Assembly: GCA_038501625.1 (NCBI GenBank)
Contig: JAZAYU010000179.1
Span: 496,001-560,000, forward strand
DNA length: 64,000 nucleotides
Direction: 5' to 3'
Source of the DNA: Corbicula japonica
Lineage: Eukaryota; Mollusca; Bivalvia; Venerida; Cyrenidae
In this document: in pieces, positions 11,953-25,129 of the stretch
How positions within the stretch are numbered: the stretch's first letter is position 1
Layout of the letters: every line of letters begins with the position of its first letter
Notes under the pieces: model-generated
Told to the model about the DNA's origin: nothing
What the model saw: the letters and a program-made list of their open reading frames with translations, nothing else
The model's database searches: none
Made by a program: the position numbers and the translations under genes

Positions 11953-12235
11953 TTAAATAATGGGATGATGAAGCCTTCGGCCCATCCGTTTGGGAAATAA
12001 CCTAAATCCATCGCTTTATTAAATAATTTTAAAAGAAAGGAAGATAATGTTTCATGTCCATGTATAATAAATTCGTTTAAAATATGGTCGGGGCCAGCGG
12101 TCTTACCATTACTTAGTTCCAATATAGCCCGGGATAGTTCAGGTTCAGTAATTTCAAGGTCAAGTTCCTTAAACATGACTTTAAGCTCAGAAGTTAATAT
12201 ATGTTCGTTAAAATACTGGACATCTTCATCCGCCT
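11953..12235 (-). pseudogene. LINE A ORF2, start of reverse transcriptase
   Basis: The minus strand reads through the N-terminal RT motifs: SNGKTAGPDHILNEFI followed by GYFPNGWAEGFIIPLF. These are the early RT motifs of LINE polymerases. The frame is cut by the composite repeat element at 11952 and resumes at 8238 with KKGNISDPNNYRG. Joined across the single TTA, the reading frame is intact, so the insertion is clean. Confidence 0.85.
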
Positions 12236-13690
12236 GAAAAAAAGGATCGCTTGGGTTATTAATTGCTTCAAAGTATCTCGCGAAGTTTTAGACGAGTTAT
12301 TTTGTGTACAGTTTTTAAGCATTTTCCAGTAAGCCTTTGCATTTTTAGTTTTGCAGTTTAATAACTTTTCAGTTTCGCGTTTACTTTTAGTTATATTAAA
12401 ACTTCGAACACAGTTCTTGTATTCTGTTCGCGCTTTAATCATATTTTTCTTGTTTTCGTCTGTTTTAAATTTTCTAAACGTATTTAACTTTTTATAGAAT
12501 TCCGACCTCTTTTTACCACAAAAATCATTTAAGTAGGTTTCACTATTGTTTATCGAATGTTTCTTAGATATGCCAATCGTTTTTCCGAAAATAGGTTTAC
12601 ATAATTCTTCCATAGTATTGCTAAATGCCGTAACCATACAGTCGATGTCTGAGGCACATGCAATACCCTCGGCGGATTGTAATAAATTTTGTAATTTTAT
12701 ACCAAAGCCCTCACTTTGTAAAGCTTGAACATATAAATCTTTTTTGTCAGTATTCCATCGATAATAAAAAGTCTCCATTTTATTTCTATCAAAAGCTTCG
12801 CCCTCGCCATCTTTATCTTTAGAGAGTTTGAGAGAAAACTCGATCTGACAGTGATCGGATAGTATATTAGGGTCATGTATATAAAAAGTATTAAACAATG
12901 GCAATAAATTTTGACTTGCTATACAATAATCAACAACACTATTTCCTCGTGTACTATAAAATGTGTAAGAACCCTTGAGCGCATCTTCACAAACTCTCCC
13001 ATTTGCGACTCGTAGGGACGATTGTTTTAAAAATTCAAGTAAAAGAATTCCATTTTGGTTAACAATTTTATCTTCAGAGACTCTAGGTAATTCGGAATCA
13101 ATAATGTAATCATCTGGTAATAGATTTTCTAAGTTCAAATTTAAATTATCATATTCTACATAGTCTGGTTCGTTCCCAATACGAGAGTTTAAATCACCTA
13201 AGACCAGAAATGAGCAATTTTGCTCTCCATATTTACTCTGAAAATGTATTATATCATCAATCAAAATATCATATACATTGTTTTCAATAAAAATGTTTCT
13301 GCTAGAATTGCTTGGAACAATGTAGCATAAACAGACAAATAAATCAGTTTCCATGTTGAATGTATCTCTGTCAATCTTTAACCAAAAATGTGAGTCCTCG
13401 TATGTTTTAATGACCATATTTTCTTTATAATATTTATTTCTGACATACAAAATAATCCCTCCTGAATTTCTAGTTGTACCAGTCTTTTTATTAGATCTAT
13501 ACAATATAGCAGCCGAAAAATCTTGAACAGAAAAGTCTATCTCGTCACTACCCCATGTTTCAGTAAAACATACGAAGTCATTTTTAGAGAAAATCTGTTT
13601 CAGTCCCTGTGATTCTAACTTATTATTATATTTTGTGATTAGACCTTGAATGTTTAACAATGAAAATACTACATTGTTTACAAAAGTCAA
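12194..13690 (-). pseudogene. LINE A ORF2, endonuclease part
   Basis: This frame encodes the N-terminal part of ORF2. It is an exonuclease-endonuclease-phosphatase domain: FSLLNIQGL near the start, CFTETWG, then FLVLGDLNSRIG, SVVDYCIAS and finally LSDHCQIEFSL, which holds the catalytic Asp-His pair. The enzyme nicks target DNA to prime reverse transcription. After the endonuclease comes a basic linker ending near YWKMLKN, normally just upstream of the RT. The frame then runs out; the homologous protein continues in another frame near 12235, so one frameshift has inactivated the copy. Confidence 0.87.
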
Positions 13691-13708
13691 ATTCTCCTGT
13701 GGAATATC

Positions 13709-14962
13709 CTAGGTATCACCGTTTGCGGGGGTGGTTTTATTCATACTTGTTTTGACAGCTCCGGAAGAATTATCACTACGCACGCGTCGCGTCACACTAG
13801 TAGATTGCTTTCGATTTTTATTGGCTGACACGGTCCGGGTACGACCACGTGATTTAACATTCCCATGGTCAGCTGACTGCACTCGTTGTATTGTTTTGTT
13901 TACAACTGGTTGAGTTTGTTTTACAACTTGAGAAACTGATTGTGATTGCGACAACTGGGTGTCTTTGGCACTGGGTTGTGAATAAGCACTTTTCAATTCA
14001 CTCTTAGTAGACTGGGAGTAACACCCACTTTGCGGCAATAGGTCTGTATTTACGTTCTGTTCAGTTGATAAGTCTCCATTCACCTGGGATGTCCAATCAA
14101 TCTTACTTTTGACTAACATGTCCCAATCCGGAAATTCGTCATATTTTACAACATCATTGACAGTCAATGCGGCTGGGTATTTAAACTTCACAACTGTGTA
14201 AGGGACATTTCGTAGACGCTTATATTCTGGCCAGAGCTTCTTTCTGGCCGCTTGTATTTCCGGCGGGTAGTCACGATCTATTGCAAGTCCAGTATTACGC
14301 AGGTATCCTGCATTGCGCATGCATGCCTCTACATCAGATGAAGATCGAAATTTTACCAGGACTGCTCTCTTTGCCGGGCCCTGCCTAACGTTTTGCTGCC
14401 TTTGTGGTATCCCTATGCGCATTGCATCTTCTATATACATTTCTTCTGCGTCTAAAGATAAGTAATCGTAAAGAAAGTTGCTCACCACCTCAAGGATATC
14501 TTCGTTGGCACGATCTTCTAGTCCGTATATTATAATATTGTTTTTCCTATTTTTAGTTTCCATGTCAATCAATTTGTAACTTAACTGTTTTATTTGCATG
14601 TCATGTTTGTTTACACTGATCTCAAGACTGCTCACTTTGTCGCACGTGATTTTCATGGCAGATTGTAATCTGTTTACACTTATTTGCGCGCTTTCTACAT
14701 TTTCTAGTTTTTCAAATAATGCATTCAGTTTCTGATCTGGTGTCATATTTTGAAAAGTTTCCATATCTACGCTACCACGTACTCCTCTCTTTCTCTTTTT
14801 TTGTACCTCGCGCCATTGCCCGCCGCTGGCCGCGTCCTCTTGTACACTCCCCTCCCACTCGTCTGACAAAAGGATAGATCTATTTTCCCCTAAAGCATCT
14901 TCATTACTGCTTTCTCGACCACTGCACAACATCTGACTAAGAGAAATATCTTCGGTGTTCAT
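13709..14962 (-). CDS. LINE A ORF1, nucleic-acid chaperone-like protein
   Basis: An uninterrupted 417-codon frame. An acidic N-terminus is followed by a coiled-coil-like region (about residues 75-135) and then an RRM-like core starting with NNIIIYGL (about residue 140) and continuing with AVLVKFRS. The pattern RKKLWPEYKRLR follows, as in ORF1 proteins of many LINEs. The C-terminal third is Ser/Thr/Gln-rich and basic, as expected for RNA binding. Such proteins package LINE RNA in cytoplasmic particles. ORF2 starts only about 18 bases after the stop at 13709. There is no visible zinc knuckle. Function is by family analogy. Confidence 0.85.
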   Translation of the reverse strand: MNTEDISLSQMLCSGRESSNEDALGENRSILLSDEWEGSVQEDAASGGQWREVQKKRKRGVRGSVDMETFQNMTPDQKLNALFEKLENVESAQISVNRLQSAMKITCDKVSSLEISVNKHDMQIKQLSYKLIDMETKNRKNNIIIYGLEDRANEDILEVVSNFLYDYLSLDAEEMYIEDAMRIGIPQRQQNVRQGPAKRAVLVKFRSSSDVEACMRNAGYLRNTGLAIDRDYPPEIQAARKKLWPEYKRLRNVPYTVVKFKYPAALTVNDVVKYDEFPDWDMLVKSKIDWTSQVNGDLSTEQNVNTDLLPQSGCYSQSTKSELKSAYSQPSAKDTQLSQSQSVSQVVKQTQPVVNKTIQRVQSADHGNVKSRGRTRTVSANKNRKQSTSVTRRVRSDNSSGAVKTSMNKTTPANGDT

Positions 14963-15066
14963 TTTTATGTCACTCTAAGATATATTAGTCCGAAATTTGT
15001 AAGTAATTCCAATTTTTGAATTCTCTCGACACAAGACACGTCCGATATGTCCGCCATTGACCGGAT

Positions 15067-17718
15067 GACACTATATATTTATATATTTTTATATAACTTA
15101 TACATATATTTTATATTTATCTCCTAGTTTTTATTGCTGTAATAAAAGTTATTTGACCAGAAGTCCTGTGTTTATTTTAACTGAAATACACTATCCTTCT
15201 TAAAAATCGAAATAATATTCTGCGAAATATATATGTCATTGTAACAAACAGCTTGCTATATCATAAATATAATATAACTAAAATTGGAACACGACTTATA
15301 TGATAACTATAATATATAAGTTGAGAGAAAGAGAAAATTATATATTCCTCCTCATGTATCAACTTACTACGATGTTCCGTAGTACGGGGCCATCGTTGTT
15401 TCGCCATTTCGAGCTCTTCAGCGACATCACGAAGACGCGAAAACACGATGCGAAATCGCGAAACATCGATGCGAGATCGCGAAACAATGATGCAAAAATA
15501 TCGCGCAAAAAACAACAACGAAGCGAAGTCGCAAAAAATACAAAGCGAGGACGAAAAATTAATATCGCGCTTTAGCGTCGTACTTTCATGACCTCGCATC
15601 GTTGTTCCGCGTTCTCGAATCTTGTTTTCGAGTTTTCGTGGTCTCAGCCTCGGGACAACGAGACCACGTAAACGCAAAAACACGATGCGAAATCGCGAAA
15701 GTACGTTACGAGGTGTTTTGTTATTTCGCGCAATCGCATTGTTGTTTTGCAATCTCTAATCGTGTTTCGCGGTTTGGTGATCTCGCCTTTTAATCAGCTA
15801 ACACAAACATGACAAATAGAATAAAGTAAGGGATCTACACTAGATATAAACAAAAGCTGTGTGGTCAAAATACCTATGAAATCTAAAAATCTTTCCTAAA
15901 ACAAAAGTCCTGTAAATTAATTATAATAATAATAATAAAGAATGCATTTAGTCCACTGTCTAAGAACGAAACCTAACAAGCTAAGAGATAACGTCAGCTT
16001 CAGCATTTATACACAACATGGTTAATTTTCATTTAAATTACCAAAATGATTTCTTTGCATTAAATTACAGTATAGAAGCTTTTCTGAGAACTTTTTTACA
16101 TCTAAAATAAAAAAAATCAAGTGTTCATGGCCCCGTTTATCTTGCTCAGATTACATCATTAATAAATATCACATTCTTATTCATTAAACATGTATTGATT
16201 ATACATGTGGTATTTTGACTTTTTAACTCGTAGTGTGTTTAAACTGAGAAGCTTAAACTAATATTTAAAGATTTCAAGTCACGTTTTGCAACATTCCATA
16301 TCCACGAGGTTTACATTACATACTAATAATTTAAGCTGTAGCGGATTTAAAATCAATTTAAAATAAAGTTTAAGGAATCTTCAAGTCATTTTTTGAGCTT
16401 AATATATAAGCGTATAATTTTCTAAAATGTTCGATGACATTCTGCCAAAACGTACCAAATTACTTTTCATTGACTATTCCACCAGCTGTGTCCGAGTCTA
16501 ATTGCTTTAGAACGGTTCATATTTGAAGACTGTTACACAGCGCATGTCGATATTTCAGTAGACAATCGTCATAGATAACGACTGAGACAGAGTTTATCAT
16601 ATTTTCTATTCAATTGTATGCATTTCCTTTAAATGAAAAACAGTCTCCTAGAAATATTATTCCCATGCAAACAATTTAAAACCCGGAAATGGTTACCCAA
16701 ATAGTGATTAAGATATGCATTACAGCAGCCGAAAGAATAAAAGTTTTATAAACTTCTATCTTCTCTTTGGTGGTTCTGTTCATTGTTTTATCTTGCTCTT
16801 ATTTCTCTTTTTTTAGTGTTCCTTGATTAAAGGTATTGTGTCTTTCACCTTTGCTTTGTCATAGACAAAAAAAGAAAAATATAGTCGCTAATTTAAAATA
16901 AATCTCTCAAACGGCACAATGCACTTCCATAAAACTTTGCACAAATAAACGCTATAAGTGAATGGTTATTTTGCAAACGTTAAAAAATTAGATCAGTAGA
17001 GAACAATAGTTAGACCTAACAAATCCCTAAAATTTCATTTGCAATTTATCACAAAAGGGAAGCAACAAAAAACAACAATTCAAATGTCAACATGCGTGAA
17101 ATGATACTGACAACAATATCTAAGGTCCTTGAAAAGAACGTTCAATTGTGAAAAGAGAAATTAGCATTTTTATGTTTACGTCATCCATTTTCGCGACCAG
17201 GAAAGGTCATACACACTTTTACAAATATCTTACATTGTATACATTTGTTAGACCTTAGGTATCGTTGTCAGTAACTCATTTCTCATCAAGACATTTAAAT
17301 TGTTTAGTTTTGCTTCGTTTTTGTGATAAATTGCAAATAGAATTTTAGGGGTTTGGGGATCTAACTATTTTTCTTTACTGTTCAACACTTCTTAGCGTAT
17401 GTAAATTAAACATATATTAATAACATTGGTTGGTGCAAAGTTTGATTGAACTGCATTGTGCCGTTTGAGAGATTTATAAAGTTTTCTTTTTTGTTTATGG
17501 TAAAGCAAGGGCGAAAGGCGCAATGCCGTAGTCATATTGTTTGTAAATACTCATTACAATACCAAGGTGGTGGAACAGAATTGTTCCCCATTGATTTTAA
17601 ATATGATTTTTTTTTCCGGAGTACATCTCGGGAGCCATTGGAAATATTGTCTCTGGTTTTGTTGGTGGATAGCTGGTGTTCATGAAAAATGTACAAAGCA
17701 AGACCCGATCGCAAGACC
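15067..17718. repeat. Inner part of left palindrome arm
   Basis: Reverse complement of 23238-25835. The match resumes at 'actatatatttatatattt' right after LINE A and ends at 'gatcgcaagaccc' (17718). A sample of about 88 bp near 15124 has three differences from the other arm. It contains a CpG-rich motif block at 15411-15792 and no supported gene. Confidence 0.93.
15411..15792. repeat. CpG-rich 'cgcgaaa' motif block
   Basis: A block dense in gcgaaatcgcgaaac, catcgatgcgagatcgcg and related words, contrasting sharply with its AT-rich surroundings. Words recur in both orientations (cgaaaacacgatgcgaaatcgcg at both ends), so it is partly self-complementary. Frames crossing it on either strand (up to 163 codons) are Arg-rich and have no domain. 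The mirrored copy is 25130-25515. Confidence 0.8.
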
Positions 17719-18175
17719 CATAACTTTACATATAGTACCTTTAGTAATTACATGTATTAACAGTATCAATGCCCCCTAGTTTCTTACATATGTTTTTGTG
17801 TACGGAGTTTTGAGATATTGAGATATTTGCTTAATTATTGAATGGTTGATAGCTGGTAGTGAGAAAGTGTGGATCGCAAGAATCATAACTCTGCCGTTGC
17901 TATTTACAAAATTGTTTACCATTTAATTTGCAAATGAAATATTCGTCTTCAATATATATCAGAAAGTATATGAGACAGTGACTTCATTTTTGCTTGGTTT
18001 ATAGCTGGCGGTCAGGAAAGAGCCCAAGAATAATAATAATAATTTTGCTATTAGAGGAATAATAATAATAATTTTGCTATTAGAGATTACAGATACTGAC
18101 TTTATCGGTAGTTGGTGGATAGCTGGTGGTCTGGAAAAGTGCAGAGCGCATCAACCATATATCTTTGATTGCCAG
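17655..18175. repeat. Decayed tandem repeat with 'gatagctggt' core
   Basis: Four diverged units are marked by 'ggatagctggtgttcatg', 'tgatagctggtagtgag', 'tatagctggcggtcagg' and 'ggatagctggtggtctgg' near 17667, 17848, 18002 and 18118, the first two followed by 'atcgcaagan(c/t)cataact'. A 31-bp direct duplication (aataataataataattttgctattagag) lies at about 18029-18086. The palindrome arm ends inside the first unit; only that unit is mirrored at 23240-23290. Confidence 0.65.
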
Positions 18176-21100
18176 ATTAGAATAATATCATTTTAACTAT
18201 TTAATAGGCTGGATTTGATCTTAATAATGTAATTTTACCTTTTCTTCTGCGCTTTTTCTCGTTTCACTTTTCTAAAGACAACACCGTTAAGCGCGGGTTT
18301 GGCCATGTCGAACATAGCAGAGATTATTAAAACGGTATTTTGCTTTCACCAGTGAAGAGAAAATGATATAATATGTAGTAGTTTTAATTTCAATGACTGC
18401 CAGGCATGTTAATATAATACTGAACAACCTGATAATAATAATAAACACAGAAAAATGTGAAAGCACAGTTTCTAGTCCAGAATAGAAATTCTGTCTTGTT
18501 TTTCCTATCAGTGGGAGATCAGCTCGGGGGCTAATAAATCTCTCACTTGACCAAGGTTACTGATAAGCACACTACGACTTTAATTTGTAGAACTACTAAG
18601 TCATTAATTTCTGCGGTACACATTTTGCAGTTCCAGTTTTTATGAGTATAGTAAGTTACCCAGATAACTTAATAGTCACGTGACAGTCAAGTTAATTCAA
18701 ATATGATTTTTATCAGATAATTTTTACTAATTAAATATCATCATGTTTCTTTGATGAATATTGATCACTGAAAAAAAAATTCCTCTATGTCTGCCAAGAT
18801 CATCATTTATTATTTACACAGAGTATCATGTGACTGTCTTCTTAACCATAATCAGTTATAACGTGGAATAACACCAGAATGCTAATATATATGATATTTT
18901 ACCATTATTGAGGATATATTTTCTATGAAACATGGTATAGGTATTCATTGGTCCTCTTGTTTATTATAAGGAGTTATTGTATGAATTTATAAAACAAGCG
19001 ATGGAATTGTTTTGATGCAGGTAACGTTTAAAATTGAAAGGTTTACTGGTAAATTAACAATGCAAAACAGGAGGTCTTTTGTTTTTTAATTAGCGTACAA
19101 AAAAAGAAACCTCGGAAAATATTTGTTCATGTACAAATTATTGAATCTCAATTATTATTCAGATTCAAGCAGGCCTTACTTCGAATTCGTAAAAAGAATC
19201 ATGCCCAGGCTTAGTTCAGCTCATTATGTAGATTTTATCATTCAAGAGCTGCAGTTCTCACACACTAACAAATCAAGATAAACAATTATCTGGGCATTGA
19301 AACACCATGGATATCTGATAAGATCAAGTGGTTCAAGTTAACATCTCACCCGGAGTGAATAACAGTGTTGCTCAAGAGAGAAGTTTTTTCTCTCCAGTTC
19401 GTCGAAAATGAACAAACTGACTGAGTAACATCAAATCCCATCAAGGAGTTCTCTACATGAGTAATTTTAGTAATTGGTTTTTTTAAATAACACACTGTAA
19501 TTTCTAGATAAAACCCCTATAGTTTTGGCCAACATTTCATCTTATCAGAAACTGATTCTGAAACATAGACAACATATATTTTCATTGGAGGATAAAAACT
19601 TCGTACCTGTCTGAAGTAAAGATTGTTTCCTAATATGCGTTCATTCTAAACCTTGCCTGTGTTTAAAAACACCGTGTATTGTCAGTTAGCCACACGGAAA
19701 ATTCAAAAAGGTTTAAACTTTTTCAGAAAGTCACGATTAAAATTGAAATATCACTTAAATTTTTAAATGTTAGGTTAAAAAGGCAAATAATGTATATTTA
19801 AAAACACCTTTATATCACTTTTATTAGATTTTTTAATTGTTTTGGAAATATGCCCCATGATAGTTATGTTACATAAATAAAATTAAAGGAAAAGCCTGCC
19901 CGAAATGATTGATACAGATCATACTTAATGTCGAGGAATGGATGGATATGTTTATCGTGTTTGATTTTGTAGTTTTTGTAATGATCTCATGCATCAATTA
20001 AAATTTTTGGTTAAGAACATCTCAGAATATTGCCAAATATGTGCATTTTCATATTGAAAGACCCAGATATTACATTGCATAATTAACCATTATGTTTACG
20101 TTTATCACATGATAGGTACTTTAATTGTGTTTTTATTTTTGTTTATAGACCTTTTTGACGAGATGATTTGTTGCATATATCTGGATAAAAGTTTTGTTTA
20201 ACCAACATGACAGGATTCAAAGACCTTTCAATAACACGCCGATAAAGCTACTCGGATTGTTTTGATCAAATCTACGTCGCCAGACCTTTTTCGATCGATA
20301 GAAGTGCTTTTAATGTTTTATGATATCAAAAAATATCAAATGTGCCGAATTTCAAAAAGGACCATAAAACTGGGTTGAGGTCGAAAAATTAGCATCTCCA
20401 CGGAAATTAAGGATATCGATGCCGTTTATACATGTCATGATATACCTTTATAGTTAACTCATAGTTCTCTGCAGAGCAAGTTCCGTTTCAATAAAAGACG
20501 AACAGTTTGTCAATATTTCACCGATTTGCGTTCATAATTCAATTAAATGTCTAGAAATCATATCCAGTACTAGTGTGCTATACATAATTTTAAACATATG
20601 CGTTGAAGAGCGTACATGGTTCATATAAGAAACCTTTTCAGGTTGTTAAGCATTTTGATATATTGTACCGGTACAATGCGATTTTGTTTTTCTCTCTGTT
20701 TAAACACGTATCGATCAATGATTCTCAAATATGGCACTAATTTCATTATAAAAATACATGTACCAACGTGCCTCGTGCATCTATATTTATCATACAACAT
20801 ATAATTATTGCTATAAAGAATTATTTTGAGAATAAATGTCAAAAATATTGCATGAAAACTCACTAGAAGTCCTTCTTTTGAAAAAAATCAGGGAACGTAG
20901 ATTTGATAAAAAAAGTCCGAGAACTTTACCACCATGATTGAAGAGGAAATATGCTCTGTGTTTATTATCAACTATTAACTATTCTTTACAAAGGAAGGTC
21001 ATTAACGCTAGAGTAACAGCACACTCGATGGAGGTAGGATACAGCATTTGAACAACTCGAAACATTTTATGGATTCATAAAAAATTGTTATGGTAAATGA

Positions 21101-23237
21101 ACAAAATGAACAATTATAAGGATTATGACGTGCAGCTGTAAGAATAGATCGGTGTAATAGGTCTTGGCTATAAATCAGTGACTAGGTTACGAGGCCTCAA
21201 ATTACTATTAGCATCCCTATTGAGATAATCCGCAATGTAAACACAAGAATTACAATAATAATTCCTACAGGCAACTTTTTTATGTTTCTTTTCTAATCTA
21301 ATTGTTGTTTTTTAAGGACTAATTGATATAAAATTTCGTTCCGCAACGGAAAACCAATTGCAAATGCAAGTATAAATGCTCAGTGACCAGGAAAATCTAA
21401 ATAATATTAAAACATTAAACGACAAATGTGTTTCTGGCAGTTCAAATCAGTCAAACATAGATGCTAAGATCACCATAGTTAACAAATACTTAATGTCCAA
21501 GCTTTCAGCTTTTCAAGAATTTCAACATCTTGTGTAAATCGTGTATGGGCATTAACAAACTTTTATTTTTCATACAGTTATTGGCAACAGATTTAAAAAA
21601 GCTCATTCGGTGTTTATAGAAATTAAGTTAAAGGTTTAAAAAATAATTTCCCTAATATACTATCTTATCCTATTTACAGAAGATATGTAAACTATAACCC
21701 CATGTAGCATTTTAATTGTGTCTTTTTATGCGTGTGTAGAATATGCAAGCGTTTTCGTCTTTTTTTTACTTGCATTTATTTAAAACAAAAATATACTCTC
21801 CGATTATGCATGCATTAAACAGTTCATTCTGTAAAAAAAGGTTATAAACATAGGCAGGCGGAAAATCTTTATTGTTATCGTAAAGGCTGCTAGGTATTCA
21901 ATTACACAAAATGCGCAAAATCAAGTTATTTATCATACAGCGCTGGATATTATCTCTCCCCTGCAAAAGCAGGTCAGGTCACCAATTTCTCATTTTACAA
22001 GGGAGGCAACTCATTTTAATACATCAACAAAGTCCATCAAACATCGAACGGTTACTTCCCTTGCAAGTTGCAGTGTCCGTGTGTCGAAGTTATCTGTCAT
22101 TAAATAAACTAAAATCGTATGATAATTTCTACTATGCGATTAATTTGAAAGTGAATTTTAATAATATCGTTTAAAAATATCCTTTTCCAGGCGTGTAGGT
22201 GCAATTTGAACGTTTGGGCCGCAGAAGAGATGATGCTTGCTGCAACCATAGCAAAGTTGCAATGTCGATAAATTAAGCAATTAATTTCTGCAATTTGTGA
22301 ATATATAAGGTTGAAATGATCAGAAGCTAGTGGTAAAATTTTCCTACGTGACGTATATAATCTTTTTATTAAATAAGGATCTGCATATCGAAACATAAAC
22401 ACAAACATATGTTTAAGTACTTATAAAAAAGTCGTGAAAGTTTCACGTGTGTGATTCTATGTCTTTGAACGTTATAAAATAGTTTTGGAAAGGCCGATTT
22501 ATGATTTGCATACTTCACCTTCATTTTACAGTATGGTAGTTATTTTCAATTTTCTTGTCATAACAATGTTGTGATTTACCATGTGATTTACGATAAATTT
22601 ATTTCTCAGTTATAATGTTCCAAGTACATCACAGCGACTCGTCTTACATGGGGGACGAAGGAGGGTTAGGGGAGAGTGTATGATGACTTTTCAAACAATT
22701 CTGGAAAGACTTGAAAAAATAAAAGTTGCAACCAACAGACAGAACATGTATAACGTGTAAAACATGTAAATGATAGCGTAACGATACCAAAATCGATTTT
22801 TAGACGATTATTTTAATAATTGCTGCAAAAATACAGTAAGATACCAGAAATCTAAAAATAAAATATGGTTTAAATATCACAGGTTATAAATTTTAAAACC
22901 ATCCTGTCTGTTCTTAAAGTTTCTTGCTTTACAACATATAAGTTAAATCACTAAGTATGAAATTCTTCTTCATAAAAACTGGCTAAGTTAAAATATTGTA
23001 CTGAAATTACTAAGTACGAAATTCCCGCTCACCGAAATGACAAAGTTCGAAATGACGCCCGGAATAATAAATTCCAGGCGGACATCATTTTGTATTACGC
23101 CTGGACAAAAAGAAATTAATAGTTAAAATTCCGTCTCCGGTTCATTTCCAGCCGGAAAAATTGAATTCCTGCTAAAAACCAGCCGGAATCCGTCTACTTT
23201 CCGGCCGGAATCCGTCTGCATTTTTCGTACGGGGGGT
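17719..23237. other. Palindrome spacer, no gene seen
   Basis: About 5.5 kb of AT-rich DNA between the inverted arms. I see no exon with a recognisable domain and no RNA gene. Frames of 62-99 codons (near 20.6 and 22.0-22.4 kb) lack homology I can name. The right edge (23008-23236) is a CCGG-rich block described separately. Confidence 0.7.
23008..23236. repeat. CCGG-rich repeat block, copy 1
   Basis: A GC-rich stretch with repeated 'ccggccggaatccgtctgc'-like words, starting near 'tacgaaattcccgc' and ending 'tttttcgtacgg'. It touches the inner end of the right palindrome arm. A related block at 31640-31972 also ends 'tttcgtacggg'. The inverted ends (tacgaaa...ttttcgta) hint at a mobile element of unknown type. 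Confidence 0.6.
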
Positions 23238-25129
23238 CTTGCGATCGGGTCTTGCTTTCTACTTTTTTTATGAACACCAGCTATCCACTAACAAAACCAG
23301 AGACAATATTTCCAATGGCTCCCGAGATGTACTCCGGAAAAAAATCATATTTAAATTCAATGGAGAACAATTCTGTTCCACCACCTTGGTATTGTAATGA
23401 GTTTTTACAAACAATATGACTACGGCATTGCGCCTTTCGCCCTTGCTTTACCATAAACAAAAAAAAACTTTATAAATCTCTCAAACGGCACAATGCAGTT
23501 CACTCAAACTTTGCACAAACCAATGTTATTAATATATGTTTAATTTACATACGCTATGAAGTGTTGAACAGTAAAGAAAAATAGTTAGAACCCCAAACCC
23601 CTAAAATTCTATTTGCAATTTATCACAAAAACGAAGCAAAACTAACCAATTTAAAAGTCTTGATGAGAAATGAGTTACTGACAACGATACCTAAGGTCTA
23701 ACAAATGTATACAATGTTAGATATTTGTAGAAGTGTGTATGAGCTTCTATTTCCTGGTCGCGAAAATGGATGACGTAAACATAAAAATGCTATTTTCTCT
23801 CTTCATAGTTGAACGTTCTTTTCAAGGACCTTAGATATTGTTGTCAGTATCATTTCACGCATGTTGACTTTTAAATTGTTGATTTTTGTTGCTTCCCTTT
23901 TTTGATAAATTGCAAATGAAATTTTAGGGATTTGTTAGGTCTAACTATTGTTCTCTACTGATCTAATTTTTCTAACGTTTGCAAAATAATCATTCACTTA
24001 TAGCGTTTATTTGTGCAAAGTTTTATGGAAGTGCATTGTGCCATTTGAGAGATTTATTTTAAATTAGCGACTATATTTTTCTTTTTTGTCTATGACAAAG
24101 CAAAGGTGAAAGACACAATACCTTTAATCAAGACACTAAAACAAGAGAAATAAGAGCAAGATAAAACAATGAACAGAACCACCAAAGAGAAGATAGAAGT
24201 TTATAAATCTTTTATTCTTTCGGCTGCTGTAATGCATACCTTCACTATTTGGGTAACCATATCTGGGTTTTAAAATGTTTGCACGGGAATAATATTTCTA
24301 GGAGACTGTTTTTCATTTAAAGAAAGTGCATACAATTGAATAGAAAATATGATAAACTCTGTCTCAGTCGTTATCTATGACGATTGTCTACTGAAATATC
24401 GACATGCGCTGTGTAACAGTCTTCAAATATGAACCATTCTAAAGCAATTAGACTCGGACACAGCTGGTGGAATAGGCAATGGTACATTTTGGAAGAATGT
24501 CATTGAAAATTTTAGAAAAATATACGCATATATATCAAGCTCAAAAATGACTTGAAGATTCCTTAAACTTATTTTAAATTGATTTTAAATCCGCTACAGC
24601 TTAAATTATTAGTATGTAATGTAAACCTCGTGGAAATACAATGTTGCAAAACCTGACTTGAAATCTTTAAATATTAGTTTAAGCTTCTCGGTTTAAACAC
24701 ACTACGAGTTAAAAAGTCAAAATACCACATGTATAATCAATACATGTTTAATGAATATTAATGATGTAATCTGAGCAAGATAAACGGGGCCATGCACACT
24801 TCATTTTTTTTATTTTAGATATAAACATTTCTCAGAAAAGCTTCTATACCGTAATTTAATGCAAAGAATGCATTTTGGTAATTTAAATGAAAATTTACCA
24901 TGTTGTGTATAAATGCTGAAGCTGACGTTATCTCTTAGCTTGTTAGGTTTCGTTCAAAGACAGTGGACTAAATGCATTCTTTATAATTATTATAATTAAT
25001 TTACAGGACTTTTGTTTTAGAAAAGATTTTTAGATTTCTTAGCTATGTTGACCACACAGCTTTTGTTTATATCTAGTGTAGATCCCTTACTTTATTCTAT
25101 TTGTCATGTTTGTGTTAGCTGATTAAAAG

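Larger units (their letters stand above)
2480..15066 (-). mobile_element. LINE A: CR1/Jockey-group-like non-LTR retrotransposon with two nested insertions
   Basis: A minus-strand LINE whose 5' end is near 15064 and whose 3' end is near 2480. It has ORF1 (coiled coil plus RRM-like core), ORF2 (endonuclease and reverse transcriptase) and a short TTC-repeat tail. It is inserted in the left palindrome arm; the right arm lacks it and instead carries a private stretch of about 70-80 bp at the same point (25836-25905). Two later insertions sit inside ORF2: an LTR element at 4596-8133 and a composite repeat element at 8239-11952. Subtracting them leaves about 5.3 kb, a normal full length for such a LINE. 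The clade is inferred from ORF layout and the microsatellite-like tail; a tree of the RT domain was not possible. Confidence 0.9.

Noticed and set aside
15261..15752. 163-codon Arg-rich frame (minus strand)
   Set aside because: It reads the CpG-rich motif block, and the mirrored copy in the right arm gives a different, shorter frame, so it is not under coding constraint.
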